Assembly: GCF_023821985.2 (NCBI RefSeq)
Contig: NZ_CP098805.1
Coordinates: 4,832,501 to 4,896,500, forward strand
From: Dyadobacter chenhuakuii
GTDB lineage: Bacteria > Bacteroidota > Bacteroidia > Cytophagales > Spirosomataceae
Direction of reading: 5' to 3'
DNA: 64,000 nt
Shown here: one piece after another, positions 42,488 to 53,400 of the stretch
Layout of the letters: every line of letters starts with the position of its first letter
Numbering within the stretch: the stretch's first letter is position 1
Program-made: the position numbers and the translations under genes
Notes under the pieces: model-generated
The model's database searches: none
Told to the model about the DNA's origin: nothing
What the model saw: only the letters and a program-made list of their open reading frames with translations

Positions 42488-44938
42488 TCAAAACCTAAAA
42501 TTCACCCCAACCAGAAAATTCCTGCCGGCTTGCGGGAAGTAGAAATTCTCCTGCGTTAATGCGCCGCCTGCGAAATATCCGTACGTATATCCGTTGGATT
42601 CGTATTTTTCTTCCAGCACATTATTGACCAGCAAATTGAAGGAAATCTCTCTCGCCCAAGTTGGTCTGATCGTCCAGGAAAGGCGGACGTCATTGGTAAA
42701 GTAAGCGTCCAGCTTGCGGGTTTCAGATGATGTGTTATCCAGATATTGCTTGCTTACGTATTTGCTTAGCAATGCCAGTTCCAGGTCTTTTCTGATAATG
42801 TAAGTCAGCTGGCTTCCGGCTATGGCGTTGGGCGAAAAGGAAATGTCGGATTTTCCGTGGTTGATCATGTTGTAATCGCCGGTGTCGTAATTGATGACAT
42901 ACTCGGTGAAATTATTGATCTTGTTTTGGCTGAATGTTGCGTTTACATTCCATTTCAAGGTTTTGCTTAGTGCAATGGCACCTTCCAGCTCGATGCCCAT
43001 GCGGTAACTTTTTGGCACATTTACTCGGATAGCGTTGCCCACGTCATTGATCTGGCCGGTCAATACGAGTTGATTTTTATAAGCCATCAAATAATAGTTC
43101 GCCGAGAAAGCCCAGATGCCGCGCTGCGTTTTGAAACCCGCTTCCACATTCTGCAGTTGTTCGCTTTTTGGAAATAAACCAGCCGTCGATGAAGTAAAAT
43201 CGTCCCGGTTAGGCTCACGGTTTCCTACGCTATAAGACGCATAAACCGAACTTTGATCCGCCAACTGATAGGTTAAGCCTGCTTTTGGATTAAAAAATGA
43301 ATAGGCCTCATCCGTTGCCAGGGCGATCTGATCATTGTCCGTTCCCTTAATGTTGTGACTCACATTTCTGAACTGCAAATCGGCGAATGCATTGAGTTTG
43401 GGCGTCAGCTGATAGTAAACCTTTCCGTAAATGTTAAAATCCTTCTTAATGCCTTTGCTGTAATAATATTGATGGTCGTTTTCAATGTTCCCGGCATTGC
43501 GCGCCCACACAATTCGGCCATAATGGTCGCCGTCATATTTGTTATAACCGCCGCCAAAGCTTGCAGTCAGCTTTTTAAAACTGTTGTATTCCAATGAAAA
43601 TGTAGAGCCGTAAAAGTAATTATCCAGCCAGCGGCGACGGATCAGATCCGTGCTCGTAAGCGTATCCTGGCCGATAACCACATTGGGCAAATTGTAATTG
43701 CTGTAATCGTCGCCCATTCTGGATTGCTCATAATAACCCAAGCCGCGAACCAGAAATGCATTGAGGTTAAAGATCCATTTATCGCTCAGATTATGCGATG
43801 AAACGATCTGGTAATGGTCCTGGCGGTAATTATCCACCTCATTTTTATAAGTGTAAGAATTGTAAGTCCGGTTATCCGAATCGAGCAGGTTCTGCGCATC
43901 TTTTTCGCCCAGACCATTGCGATCAATATAGCTCAAAACGCCTTCCCGATCGCCGCGCAACTTGGCTTCCGGCACGCCATTCCAGGATTGGTAAGTCCGC
44001 TCGTTGCCCGAAAACACATTTACCCGCACAAAACTCTTTTTACCAAAAAAGCCTCCTGACAAATAATAAGAGTGCAATTCCGAAGAAGCCCGGTCCACAT
44101 AACCATCCGACGACACCCGCGATAGTCTCGCATCAAAGGTGAATTTATCCTTAATCAGCCCGGAACCGACTTTCAATGTGTTTTTGAATGTATTGAATGA
44201 GCCATAAGAATTGTTCAGCTCCGCATAAGCTTCCTCGCGGAATGCATTTGTATTAATGTTCACCGAAGCACCGAAAGCCCCAGCGCCATTGGTAGAAGTG
44301 CCCACGCCACGCTGGATTTGAATGCTGCTAACCGACGAAGCAAAATCCGGCATATTAACCCAAAAAACACCCTGACTTTCGGCATCATTGTAAGGAATCC
44401 CGTTTACCGTCACATTGATGCGCGTCGCATCCGAGCCGCGTATGCGGATGCCCGAGTAACCGATGCCCGCACCCGCATCACTCGTGCTCACGAGCGAAGG
44501 CGTGAAGTTGAGCAGAACGGGTAAATCCTGTCCAAGATTTTGTTTATCAATGGCTTCGGCAGAAACCGTGCTGTATGCCATGGCCGATTTGTCGTTGGCG
44601 CGGGTGGCGTTAATGATCACTTCATCCGCCTGGAAAGTGCTTTTGGAAAGCCTTATTTCCAATTGGTTTTCGGATGAAAGGGGCAGTTTTTGAGTTTGGT
44701 AACCGATGTAGGACACTTCGAGGGCGGCGATGTTCTCTGCAATGTTCTTTAAGCTGAAATTTCCTGAACCATCGGTCTGCGTGCCGCGGATTTCGCCTGC
44801 TTTGATGGTTGCGCCGGGCAGTGGTTTTCCATCTTCCGCATCGGTAACGCGGCCGGAAATGGAGCGTTGCGCGAACGCAGAACGGAATGGTAATGTGCTG
44901 ATTATGAATATAAACAGATAGGTAGTAACATTTCGCAT
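42488..44938 (-). CDS. TonB-dependent receptor, probable thiamine transporter
   Basis: 816 residues from MRNVTTYL at 44938; an earlier in-frame start lies inside the leader and is less likely. A signal peptide comes first, then a carboxypeptidase-like domain (ISGRVTDAEDGKPLPGATIK), plug domain (RIRGSDATRINVTVNGIPYND) and a 22-strand-type barrel ending in a C-terminal aromatic (GVNFRF). A TPP riboswitch precedes it, so expression falls when thiamine pyrophosphate is plentiful. In Bacteroides, TPP-regulated receptors of this kind import thiamine across the outer membrane. The substrate is inferred from the riboswitch. Confidence 0.9.
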   Translation of the reverse strand: MRNVTTYLFIFIISTLPFRSAFAQRSISGRVTDAEDGKPLPGATIKAGEIRGTQTDGSGNFSLKNIAENIAALEVSYIGYQTQKLPLSSENQLEIRLSKSTFQADEVIINATRANDKSAMAYSTVSAEAIDKQNLGQDLPVLLNFTPSLVSTSDAGAGIGYSGIRIRGSDATRINVTVNGIPYNDAESQGVFWVNMPDFASSVSSIQIQRGVGTSTNGAGAFGASVNINTNAFREEAYAELNNSYGSFNTFKNTLKVGSGLIKDKFTFDARLSRVSSDGYVDRASSELHSYYLSGGFFGKKSFVRVNVFSGNERTYQSWNGVPEAKLRGDREGVLSYIDRNGLGEKDAQNLLDSDNRTYNSYTYKNEVDNYRQDHYQIVSSHNLSDKWIFNLNAFLVRGLGYYEQSRMGDDYSNYNLPNVVIGQDTLTSTDLIRRRWLDNYFYGSTFSLEYNSFKKLTASFGGGYNKYDGDHYGRIVWARNAGNIENDHQYYYSKGIKKDFNIYGKVYYQLTPKLNAFADLQFRNVSHNIKGTDNDQIALATDEAYSFFNPKAGLTYQLADQSSVYASYSVGNREPNRDDFTSSTAGLFPKSEQLQNVEAGFKTQRGIWAFSANYYLMAYKNQLVLTGQINDVGNAIRVNVPKSYRMGIELEGAIALSKTLKWNVNATFSQNKINNFTEYVINYDTGDYNMINHGKSDISFSPNAIAGSQLTYIIRKDLELALLSKYVSKQYLDNTSSETRKLDAYFTNDVRLSWTIRPTWAREISFNLLVNNVLEEKYESNGYTYGYFAGGALTQENFYFPQAGRNFLVGVNFRF

Positions 44939-44990
44939 TGCGATTTTTGGGTTACAACAGGCAGGGGCCACCTATCAAATGGTTGCTTTT

Positions 44991-45070
44991 TCTCTCCCTA
45001 CGCCGGCATTACCCGGATCAGGTTCATGGGTTTGATCTCAGCCCGTTCGGTAGGGCACCCCTTGAGATTA
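44991..45070 (-). ncRNA. TPP (thiamine) riboswitch
   Basis: On the minus strand the leader contains AGGGGTGCC, then CGGGCTGAGAT, then AACCTGATCCGGGTAATGCC and GGCGTAGGGA in the right order and spacing. These are the conserved blocks of the THI-box aptamer, and the ends TCTC/GAGA close stem P1. It lies about 55 nt upstream of the receptor start codon, where it can control translation or transcription. There is no other gene between. Confidence 0.95.
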
Positions 45071-45117
45071 TCCTGCAAAGCTACGCCACAACAGCGGATG
45101 ATTCAAGCTTTGTTAAT

Positions 45118-45420
45118 TTATTGTTTTCTTCTCGACCAATTTTCGGGATTAAGACTTGTATGCAAAACGGCAATGATCAAAATCGTCCTTTCCTTCTCGT
45201 TGACCTGAAAATGGATCATAAATGGAAAAACATCCAGAACGGCTGTGCGGACGTCGCTATAACGAGCTGGATATAGCTGCGGGTTTTCGGAAATTCGTTT
45301 GACTTTGCTCCTGACAAATCGCAGGAATCGCTTGCCCAGATCGGCTTGCTGCTCGTTATACCAGATGGCTGCGTCCTGAATGTCTTGTTTTGCTAGGGGA
45401 AGGATTACAGGTTTGTACAT
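45118..45420 (-). CDS. RelE/ParE-family toxin
   Basis: 100 residues: MYKPVILPLAKQDIQDAAIWYNEQQADLGKRF is the ParE/RelE-type start (two helices then strands). SENPQLYPARYSDVRTAVLDVFPFMIHFQVN carries the conserved strand region. ParE-type toxins act on gyrase and RelE types on ribosome-bound mRNA; the family cannot be separated here. Its ATG shares one base with the stop of the preceding gene (TAATG), so the pair is translationally coupled. Confidence 0.9.
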   Translation of the reverse strand: MYKPVILPLAKQDIQDAAIWYNEQQADLGKRFLRFVRSKVKRISENPQLYPARYSDVRTAVLDVFPFMIHFQVNEKERTILIIAVLHTSLNPENWSRRKQ

Positions 45421-45653
45421 TAAAAATTGTTTTCAATGTCATCTATTGCCTGATCAAAATCCAGTGTTTGGCTACGATCACTTTTGAAGTTTGCCAATCT
45501 GTCGGAAACAACGTTTTTGTGCCACTGCGGGATGTTATTGGCTTCTTCTTTCTCAATTTCCGAATATTTGCTTTTCAACGCATTCCAATCGTTAATTGGG
45601 ATAAAAACACCTGTTGTGATGCCCTGGCTGTCTGAAATATATTGGATATTCAT
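45420..45653 (-). CDS. Antitoxin partner of the RelE/ParE toxin
   Basis: 77 residues: MNIQYISDSQGITTGVFIPINDWNALKSKY... is the usual Bacteroidota addiction-module antitoxin start, with a Phd/prevent-host-death-like first strand, followed by a disordered charged tail (DRSQTLDFDQAIDDIENNF) that would wrap the toxin. It lies directly upstream of, and overlaps, the toxin gene by one base. It presumably also binds the operon promoter in the 170-nt gap to its right. Confidence 0.82.
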   Translation of the reverse strand: MNIQYISDSQGITTGVFIPINDWNALKSKYSEIEKEEANNIPQWHKNVVSDRLANFKSDRSQTLDFDQAIDDIENNF

Positions 45654-45826
45654 AGTCTGATCAGTTTATGAAAGAATCAGTTCAACATTTAAAACTGAAC
45701 TCTGCGCTTTACAAACATAAACATTTTAAAAGTCAGCCAGTCAATGCTGTATTTTCCTAAACTTCATCTTCTTTTCCTTATTTTTACATATCATATAAAA
45801 CCAACCTGACTACCCCGAAAATTACC

Positions 45827-47080
45827 ATGACGAACTATACAGACACAATTGAATTGAATGCTTCGCGGGCGGCGATGGACCTGGAATATCGCTATGGGGC
45901 GCATAATTATAAGCCGATGCCAGTCGTGCTGGAACGCGGGCTGGGTGTGCATGTGTGGGATGTGGAAGGAAAACGATATCTGGATTTTCTGTCTGCTTAC
46001 AGTGCTGTGAGTCAGGGACATTGTCATCCGAAAATTGTAGAGGCGATGGTTGCGCAGGCGCAGAAGCTGACGCTTACTTCGCGGGCTTTTTATAATGATA
46101 AGCTGGGTGAATGTGAGAAATTTCTTTGTGAGTATTTTGGCTTTGATAAAGCATTAATGATGAATTCCGGCGTGGAAGGCGGGGAAACGGCATTGAAGCT
46201 GACGAGAAAATGGGCTTATAAAGTAAAAGGAATTGAGCCCAATAAGGCCAAAACGATTTACGCTTCGGGCAATTTCTGGGGAAGGACATTGGCTGCGATT
46301 TCTGCTTCCACGGACCCTTCGAGCACGAATGATTACGGGCCGTTTTTGCCAGGTTTTGAAATAATCCCTTTTGATGATCTCGAAGCATTGGAAAATGCAT
46401 TTAAATCCGATCCGAACATTGCAGGTTTTATGGTCGAGCCGATCCAGGGCGAGGCTGGCGTCGTAGTTCCTCAGGAGGGTTATCTCAAAGGCGTCCGGGA
46501 CCTTTGTACCAAATACAATGTGCTTTTCATCGCCGACGAAGTGCAAACTGGCATCGGGCGAACAGGAAAGCGTCTTGCCTGCGATTGGGAAGGCGTGAAG
46601 CCGGACATTCTGGTGCTTGGAAAAGCACTTTCAGGAGGTGTAATGCCCGTTTCAGCAGCATTGGCGGATGATGAAGTGATGCTGACGATAGCGCCGGGCG
46701 AGCACGGTTCGACATATGGCGGAAACCCTCTGGCTTGTGCCGTCACGGTGGCGGCTTTGCAGGTTGTTATTGACGAAAATCTGGCGGATAATGCTGAGAA
46801 AATGGGCCAGCTTTTCAGAAACAGAATAATGGATTTACAAAAGCAATGTTCTCTGATTGAAGTCGTTAGAGGAAAGGGTCTTTTGAATGCGATCGTGATC
46901 AATGATACGGAAGACAGCCACACGGCCATGGATCTTTGTTACAAAATGATGGAAAAAGGGTTGCTCTGCAAGCCGACGCATGGTAACAAAATCCGCTTTG
47001 CGCCACCTTTGGTCATCAATGAAGAACAAATGAATGAGGCTTGTGACATTATAGAGCAGGTATTTTTAGAAAATGCGTAG
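45827..47080 (+). CDS. rocD: Ornithine aminotransferase (ornithine--oxo-acid transaminase)
   Basis: 417 residues, class III aminotransferase. [20 protein letters not shown] at the N-terminus, [15 protein letters not shown], the [16 protein letters not shown] loop and the PLP lysine in [16 protein letters not shown] are typical of ornithine aminotransferase. It interconverts ornithine and glutamate semialdehyde, linking arginine and proline metabolism. It is 6 nt upstream of a protease gene; coupling is probable by spacing, although the functions differ. Confidence 0.95.
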   Translation: MTNYTDTIELNASRAAMDLEYRYGAHNYKPMPVVLERGLGVHVWDVEGKRYLDFLSAYSAVSQGHCHPKIVEAMVAQAQKLTLTSRAFYNDKLGECEKFLCEYFGFDKALMMNSGVEGGETALKLTRKWAYKVKGIEPNKAKTIYASGNFWGRTLAAISASTDPSSTNDYGPFLPGFEIIPFDDLEALENAFKSDPNIAGFMVEPIQGEAGVVVPQEGYLKGVRDLCTKYNVLFIADEVQTGIGRTGKRLACDWEGVKPDILVLGKALSGGVMPVSAALADDEVMLTIAPGEHGSTYGGNPLACAVTVAALQVVIDENLADNAEKMGQLFRNRIMDLQKQCSLIEVVRGKGLLNAIVINDTEDSHTAMDLCYKMMEKGLLCKPTHGNKIRFAPPLVINEEQMNEACDIIEQVFLENA

Positions 47081-47086
47081 CCGTTT

Positions 47087-48478
47087 ATGAAAATAAAACT
47101 ATTTCTGGCCATCCTGCTGACAAGTGCGGCGGTGATTTCTTGCAAAGAAAAAAACGTAGATCCCGCGACTGAAACGGAGACGAATCAGTGGATTTATGAT
47201 AACATGAAATATTGGTATTACTGGAATGATGACATGACCACCAAACCGGATTATACCAAAGATCCCGCCTCGTTTTTTGAATCATTGCTTTATAAATACG
47301 ACGCCACGTTGCGGCCCGACGGCGACCGGTTTTCCTGGATACAGGAAAGCGCCGAGGAGCTGGAAGCGTCCCTGGGGGGCCAGTCGAAAGCATCCGGGAT
47401 GGAATATAAGCTGACTTATTTACCAACAGGCAGCCAGAATGTGATCGGCGTGGTGCTTTATGTGCTGCCCGATTCCCCTGCGGCGAAAGCGGGCTTCAAG
47501 AGGGGCGATATTTTTAACAGCATTAACGATCAGAAACTTACGGGCAGCAATTACAGCAAACTACTGAATTCGCAGGAGAAGCTCACTTATACATTGGCAA
47601 CGCTCTCCGCCGATGGTGTTTTGACGGACGGCACAACCAAGCGTGAAGTCACGCCGGTGGTGTTGCAGGAAGATCCCGTTTTCTTCGACACGCTTTACAA
47701 CATTGGCACAAACCGGATCGGCTATGTGGTTTACCATCAGTTTATTCCAGAGCCTTACCAAGCCGACAACAAGCAATATGACAAGAAGCTGGATGCTATT
47801 TTTACCAAATTCAAAGATGCGAATGTCAATGCGTTGATCGTTGACTTGCGCTATAATCCGGGTGGTTATGTGAGTTCAGCGACCAACTTTGCGAGTCTTA
47901 TCGCCAAAGCGACGGCCAGCGATATTTTTTATTACAAAGAATACAACACGGAGGTTACGGAGACAAACATGAAGAAATTCGGTGAAACTTATTTCTATGA
48001 CAAGTTTGCCAGCAAAAGCCAGAACATTGGTAATCAGCTGAATGACGTGGTTTTCCTGGTGTCGTCACGCTCGGCTTCCGCGAGTGAGTTGCTGATCAAC
48101 GGCTTGAAACCTTATATGAATGTGACGCTCGTTGGCGGGAAAACGGTTGGCAAGAATGTGGGTTCGGTGACGTTGACGGATTCCAAAAAGAAAGTGAAAT
48201 GGGGCTTGCAGCCTATTGTTTCAAAATCTTTGAATAAGGATAAAAAGTCGGATTACAGCGTCGGTTTTACGCCGGACATTGCGGCGAGCGAGGGCAACCT
48301 GCTTTATCCTTACGGGAATCCCAAAGATCCGTTGCTGGGTGAGGCGCTTTTCAAGATCACCGGAAACCGCATTGTCAGACAAAAAAATGCCCGCACAGTG
48401 CAGGAGGAAGAGGATCAGGAGATTATATCGACAATAAGCCGGAAAGCAGGCGGCAGCAATATGTTCTATGATAAATAG
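47087..48478 (+). CDS. S41-family peptidase lipoprotein (C-terminal processing protease-like)
   Basis: 463 residues. The lipobox in LLTSAAVISCKEK makes it a lipoprotein. A tail-binding N-terminal domain has QWIYDNMKYWYYWNDDM. The PDZ segment is GVVLYVLPDSPAAKAGFKRGD, and the catalytic part is ALIVDLRYNPGGYVSSA, then SRSASASELLINGL (catalytic Ser) and VGGKTVGKNVGS (catalytic Lys). Such enzymes trim the C-termini of envelope proteins. It lies 6 nt after rocD. This S41 subtype is abundant in Bacteroidota. Confidence 0.93.
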   Translation: MKIKLFLAILLTSAAVISCKEKNVDPATETETNQWIYDNMKYWYYWNDDMTTKPDYTKDPASFFESLLYKYDATLRPDGDRFSWIQESAEELEASLGGQSKASGMEYKLTYLPTGSQNVIGVVLYVLPDSPAAKAGFKRGDIFNSINDQKLTGSNYSKLLNSQEKLTYTLATLSADGVLTDGTTKREVTPVVLQEDPVFFDTLYNIGTNRIGYVVYHQFIPEPYQADNKQYDKKLDAIFTKFKDANVNALIVDLRYNPGGYVSSATNFASLIAKATASDIFYYKEYNTEVTETNMKKFGETYFYDKFASKSQNIGNQLNDVVFLVSSRSASASELLINGLKPYMNVTLVGGKTVGKNVGSVTLTDSKKKVKWGLQPIVSKSLNKDKKSDYSVGFTPDIAASEGNLLYPYGNPKDPLLGEALFKITGNRIVRQKNARTVQEEEDQEIISTISRKAGGSNMFYDK

Positions 48479-48541
48479 ATTTCCGAGGGCACAGTTTTTG
48501 TAATTAATGCTGCAAACAAACATTAAACTAAACTGAGCTTT

Positions 48542-48796
48542 ATGGGAATCATAACATGGATCATCGTCGGCCTCATTGCGGGCGCAATTGCAAAAGCCAT
48601 TCACCCAGGAAAAGATCCGGGCGGCTTTATCGTCACCATTTTGATTGGTATCGCGGGTGCAGTCATAGGTGGCTGGATTTCTTCCATGCTGGGCTACGGA
48701 ACAGTGGATGGTTTCAATATCGGAAGTCTTTTTATAGCGATTTTGGGGGCGGTAATTCTGCTCTTTATTTATAGAAAGTTTAGCACGAGGTCTTAA
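48542..48796 (+). CDS. GlsB/YeaQ/YmgE-family stress membrane protein
   Basis: 84 residues, nearly all membrane: three hydrophobic helices with the glycine-rich pattern GIITWIIVGLIAGAIAKAIHP, GGFIVTILIGIAGAVIGGWI and LFIAILGAVILLFIY. This is the transglycosylase-associated/YeaQ family, often induced by stress; its molecular role is unknown. It stands alone with its own short leader and a weak hairpin downstream. Confidence 0.93.
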   Translation: MGIITWIIVGLIAGAIAKAIHPGKDPGGFIVTILIGIAGAVIGGWISSMLGYGTVDGFNIGSLFIAILGAVILLFIYRKFSTRS

Positions 48797-48876
48797 CCGG
48801 CTTATCCTGAAATGTATGGTGGAGGAACATGTTCAAACTGTTCTCCCACCATTTTTTATTGCTATTTTTACAAATT

Positions 48877-48917
48877 GCAATGCGAATGCAATGCGGATGC
48901 AATGCCGATGAAATGCC
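48877..48917. repeat. Tandem 11-bp minisatellite (about 3.7 units)
   Basis: GCAATGCGAAT, GCAATGCGGAT, GCAATGCCGAT and a partial GAAATGCC follow head to tail. The array lies 23 nt upstream of the GH3-like start codon. Copy-number change could alter the leader of that gene. Confidence 0.75.
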
Positions 48918-48939
48918 AAAGTTCCTAACTGATTGACTC

Positions 48940-50454
48940 ATGAAGCTGGTTAACGATATGACTGTCTGGTTTTTGAAGCGACGCTTCGAAAGGATCGAGC
49001 AGTTTATGAAAAACCCGATTGAAACCCAGGAGCGCGTTTTTTCTGAATTAATTGAAACCGCGCGTTATACGGAATGGGGGAGTAAATACAATTATGGCCA
49101 GATCCGGAATGTCAAAGAGTTCCAGGACCAGGTGCCCGTTTCAACTTACGAAGAAATTTATCCCTATATTGAACGCGTCCTGCGGGGTGAGCCGAATGTG
49201 ATGTGGCCGTCGCAGATCGACTGGTTCTCAAAGTCTTCCGGGACTACCAATGCAAGAAGCAAGTTCCTGCCCGTTTCGCCCGAAGCGTTGGAAGAATGCC
49301 ATTACGAAGGCGGTAAGGATATGATGACATTGCTCATCAATAACCGGCCTGATACGCGGGTTTTTGATGGTAAAGGTTTGTCGATAGGGGGCACATTGCA
49401 TGCCAATCCATTTGATGACTATACCCAAATTGGCGACGTTTCGGCGGTTATTATGCAAAATCTGCCTTCCTGGGCCGAGTTTATGCGAACGCCACCACTG
49501 GATGTTGCCTTAATGGATCATTGGGAAAGCAAATTGGAAAAAATGGCGTCTATATGCTCGCAGGAGGATGTAACAAGCATTCTCGGTGTTCCAACGTGGA
49601 CCATTGTGCTGCTGGACCAGATTCTCGAACTGACGGGCAAGAAAAATATGCTTGAAGTGTGGCCCAATTTCGAGGTTTTCGTCCATGGCGCGGTTTCTTT
49701 TGAGCCATACAGGGATCTCTTTATGACCAAATATTTCCCTTCCGACCAAGTGTTATATCTCGAAACTTACAGCGCTTCCGAAGGGTTTTTTGCCATCCAG
49801 GACGACGTAAATCGCGTTGGAGAAATGCTGTTAATGCTGGATTATGGCATTTTTTATGAGTTCGTTCCCGTGGAAGAAGTCGGTAAGCCGCATCCGAAGG
49901 CGTTGCTTTTGGATGAGGTTGAGATTGGTAAAAATTACGCGCTGGTTATTTCTACAAATGCCGGCTTATGGCGCTATCTGATTGGGGACACGGTGAAATT
50001 TACTTCAACTTATCCATTCAGGTTAAAAGTAAGTGGCCGGACGAAGCATTTTATCAATGCATTTGGTGAGGAGGTGATTGTGGAGAATGCGGATTATGCA
50101 GTTAAAATAGCAACTCAAAAAACCGATTCGCTGGTGGCGAATTACACAGCCGGGCCTGTTTACATGGGCGACGGCTCGCGCGGAAGGCACGAGTGGATCA
50201 TTGAATTTACCAAAGAGCCCGACGACCGCGAACATTTCATCGCCTTGCTCGACGAAGCGTTGCGCGAAGTTAATTCGGATTACGACGCCAAACGATACAA
50301 AGATATGGCGCTGCTGATGCCCAAAGTCCATTTTGTTCCATCGGGCACATTCTATGCCTGGATGGGAAAACTCCACAAGCTGGGCGGACAAAACAAAGTT
50401 CCAAGACTAAGCAACAGCCGGGAATATCTGGATGATCTGCTGGCAAGTTTATAG
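48940..50454 (+). CDS. GH3 (auxin-responsive promoter) family acyl-adenylate-type protein
   Basis: 504 residues. ARYTEWGSKYNYGQIRNVKEFQ at the N-terminus, the adenylation core SKSSGTTNARSKFLPVS (ATP loop), ETYSASEGFFAIQ and the later GLWRYLIGDTVKFTS, VSGRTKHFINAFGEEV are typical of the GH3 family. Plant members join amino acids to hormones. Bacterial members are widespread in Bacteroidota with unknown substrate. It lies 3 nt before the SbcC-like gene, so the two are co-transcribed, an unexplained pairing. Confidence 0.93.
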   Translation: MKLVNDMTVWFLKRRFERIEQFMKNPIETQERVFSELIETARYTEWGSKYNYGQIRNVKEFQDQVPVSTYEEIYPYIERVLRGEPNVMWPSQIDWFSKSSGTTNARSKFLPVSPEALEECHYEGGKDMMTLLINNRPDTRVFDGKGLSIGGTLHANPFDDYTQIGDVSAVIMQNLPSWAEFMRTPPLDVALMDHWESKLEKMASICSQEDVTSILGVPTWTIVLLDQILELTGKKNMLEVWPNFEVFVHGAVSFEPYRDLFMTKYFPSDQVLYLETYSASEGFFAIQDDVNRVGEMLLMLDYGIFYEFVPVEEVGKPHPKALLLDEVEIGKNYALVISTNAGLWRYLIGDTVKFTSTYPFRLKVSGRTKHFINAFGEEVIVENADYAVKIATQKTDSLVANYTAGPVYMGDGSRGRHEWIIEFTKEPDDREHFIALLDEALREVNSDYDAKRYKDMALLMPKVHFVPSGTFYAWMGKLHKLGGQNKVPRLSNSREYLDDLLASL

Positions 50455-50457
50455 CAC

Positions 50458-53400
50458 ATGATCCCTATTTATCTCAAAATCAAAGGTCTGTATTCCTACC
50501 AGACCGAGCAGGAAATCCATTTTAATGCGTTAACGGACGCATCATTGTTCGGGATTTTTGGCGCGGTAGGAAGCGGAAAATCATCCATACTTGAAGCAAT
50601 CACATTCGCCTTGTACGGGGACACCGAGCGGCTCAATAGCAAGGGCGACGACCGCACGTACAACATGATGAACCTCCGTTCTGATGAGTTAGCCATTGAT
50701 TTTGAATGCATTGCAGGGAAAAATGGAGATCGTTACCGTTTCACCGTTCGGGGAAAACGGAATAGTAAAAATTTCAAAGACGTAAAAACCTTCGACCGTC
50801 GCGGCTATGTGTGGCAGGACGAAAACTGGGTGCCGCTTCCGGAAAATGAGAATGCAGAAACGATCATTGGCCTGAGCTATGACAATTTTCGGCGCACAAT
50901 CATTATTCCCCAGGGCCGTTTCCAGGAATTCATCGAGCTGCGCGACGCCGACCGGACGCGGATGATGAAAGAGCTTTTCCAGCTCGAAAAATATGATTTG
51001 AGCCGGAATGTAGGTTCATTAACCAAGCAAAATGACCTCGCCATGTCCAATGTGGACGGCCAGCTGACAGGCGTAGGCGAAGTGACGGGCGAAATGGTGG
51101 CAGCGGAAGAAAAGCGTCGGGACGAAGTCAGGCTTGAAATCCAGAAAGTAAGCGAAGAACTACGCATCCAAACCGAACTGGAAACGGCATTTCAAAAACT
51201 GAAATTGACCGCTGAAAAAGTTAGGTTGCTGCAAACGCAGCTGCAAACATTAGAAGCCGAGCGTCCGGTTATGCTGGAACGGGAGGTAATGTTGAAGATC
51301 TTCGAAACGTGCTCTATTCATTTCAAATCCATTTTAGATCAAAAAAATACATTGAATGCGGGTATTGCCCGGGATCAGAAAATAGTTGAAAACAACAAAA
51401 TACGCCTGGACGAGCTCACAAAGCTGGCCGAAAAACAACAGGAGTTACTAACCCGCCTGCAACCGCAATACGAAAAACGTGAAGAACTGCTTGATACGGC
51501 GGATGAGCTGGAGAAGATCATTCAAATCATTGATAACAGGGTTTCTGCGGAAAAAAGGAAAGAAGCGTTAACGCGTGGAAATGAGCAACTGAAAGAAAAA
51601 GAAGCATCCATAACCCGCTTAACCAAACAAAAGCAGGAAAAGGAATCTGAAAATGAGCAACGTAAAAATGCCCTTTCGGACATTCAGGAAATCAGTGAGA
51701 TCAAGGCCTGGTTCACGACTTGCGATGCATTAATTGAAAAGCGGCAATCCGTAAAAACCGAGGCGGAAACATTGCAGGCGGACATTACTGCCCAGCAACA
51801 AATGTTAATTGCGAAAATCGACGACATTAATGCCAAATTCCAGCTTAATCTTGCTGAAAATGCTACACTAGAAGCTTTTCAGCAGTCTATCCAAACATTT
51901 TTAACCCACTCAGAAGCAGAAACGAGGGATAAAAACCGGGAGCTGCTTTCGCTTCATACCAAACTCGCATTGCATCGATATGCAGGCGCGATTGTGGACG
52001 GCGAACCTTGTCCACTGTGCGGATCGGAGCATCATCCGGCTGTTTTGCATGCGGATCATGCTGTTAGCGAGAACATTATAGTTGCGGAAGGCGTACTTGC
52101 AACATTAGCCGCGCAGGAAAAAGCCATCCGTACATCCCAGGCGCCGGTTGAAAGAATTTACAATCAAATCGACAATCTCGAAAAGCTGAAAGCGACCATT
52201 AAGCAGCGCTGGACGGACGCAAAAGTGCAGATTGAAGCACATGAGAAGCTTTTTGTTTGGAATAAATTTGATAAAAATGATCGTGCGGGTTTTGAAAAGC
52301 ATTTTACAGAGATTACTAAAAATCAGTCTGAAATAAAGGAGGCGGACGCGGCGATTAAGGCTTTGTCTTTGAAAATTGAAACGGAGAATCTTGAAAAAAC
52401 GGAGAAGATTGAGAAGCCGTTGCAAAGTTTGAAAGATGAAATCCTGCGCTTTGAAAACACAGTTCTAACATTGGCAGGCCAACTTCAAAAGGTCAATTTG
52501 CGCGAATTTGAAGATCAACCGAAAGCAGCAATTTTAGAAAAAATTACAGCCTTCAAAAGCAGTTATAAAGAAATTACCAGCCTGTTTGAAAAATCAGAAA
52601 AGGATCTTGATGAAGTGCAGAAAGAAAAAGATGTGCTCTCCGGTGCCCAGCAGACATTAAAAACAACATTGGATTCCAGTCAGCGCGACCTCGCTGAATT
52701 GCAAATCACTGTGGAGGCGCAGTTAAGAGCATTCAATTTTGAATCCGACGATCAGGTGAAATCGATTTTGCAAAAGCCTATTCAGATTGAGTCCGAAAGA
52801 AAGGCGATTGAGACATTTAAATATGCTCTGGATACGACTTCACGGGATCTGGACAATCTTTTAAAGGAAAATACGGAGCAGCAATACGATCCTGAGCAGC
52901 ACGAAACGGTCATTAAGGCAAAAGAAACATTAACTGAAAACCTCAATGCATTCCGTAAAGAAGAAGGCGGATTAGACCGGCTACTGAAAAAAATGGCCGA
53001 AGATCTGGCTAAAAAAGCAGCATTACTAACTGAAAAAGCCCGTTTGCAATTACGAAAAGAACATCTGGACGATCTTACCAAGCTGTTCCGTTCCAGCGGT
53101 TTTGTGGATTATGCATCCAGCATTTACCTCCAAAATCTCATCCAGGCCGCCAACCATCGCTTCCATCAAATGACGCATCAGCAGCTGCATCTGGAATTGG
53201 GCGAAGGCAACAGTTTTTGGGTCCGCGATTTGCTCAACGGCGGACATCTGCGCTTGCTGAAAACATTATCAGGCGGCCAGAAATTTCAGGCCGCGCTGTC
53301 ATTAGCATTAGCCCTTGCCGATCACATTCACGTCAGGAACGGTTCGAAGCATAATTTCTTCTTCCTGGATGAAGGCTTTGGCTCGTTGGATAAAAATGCA

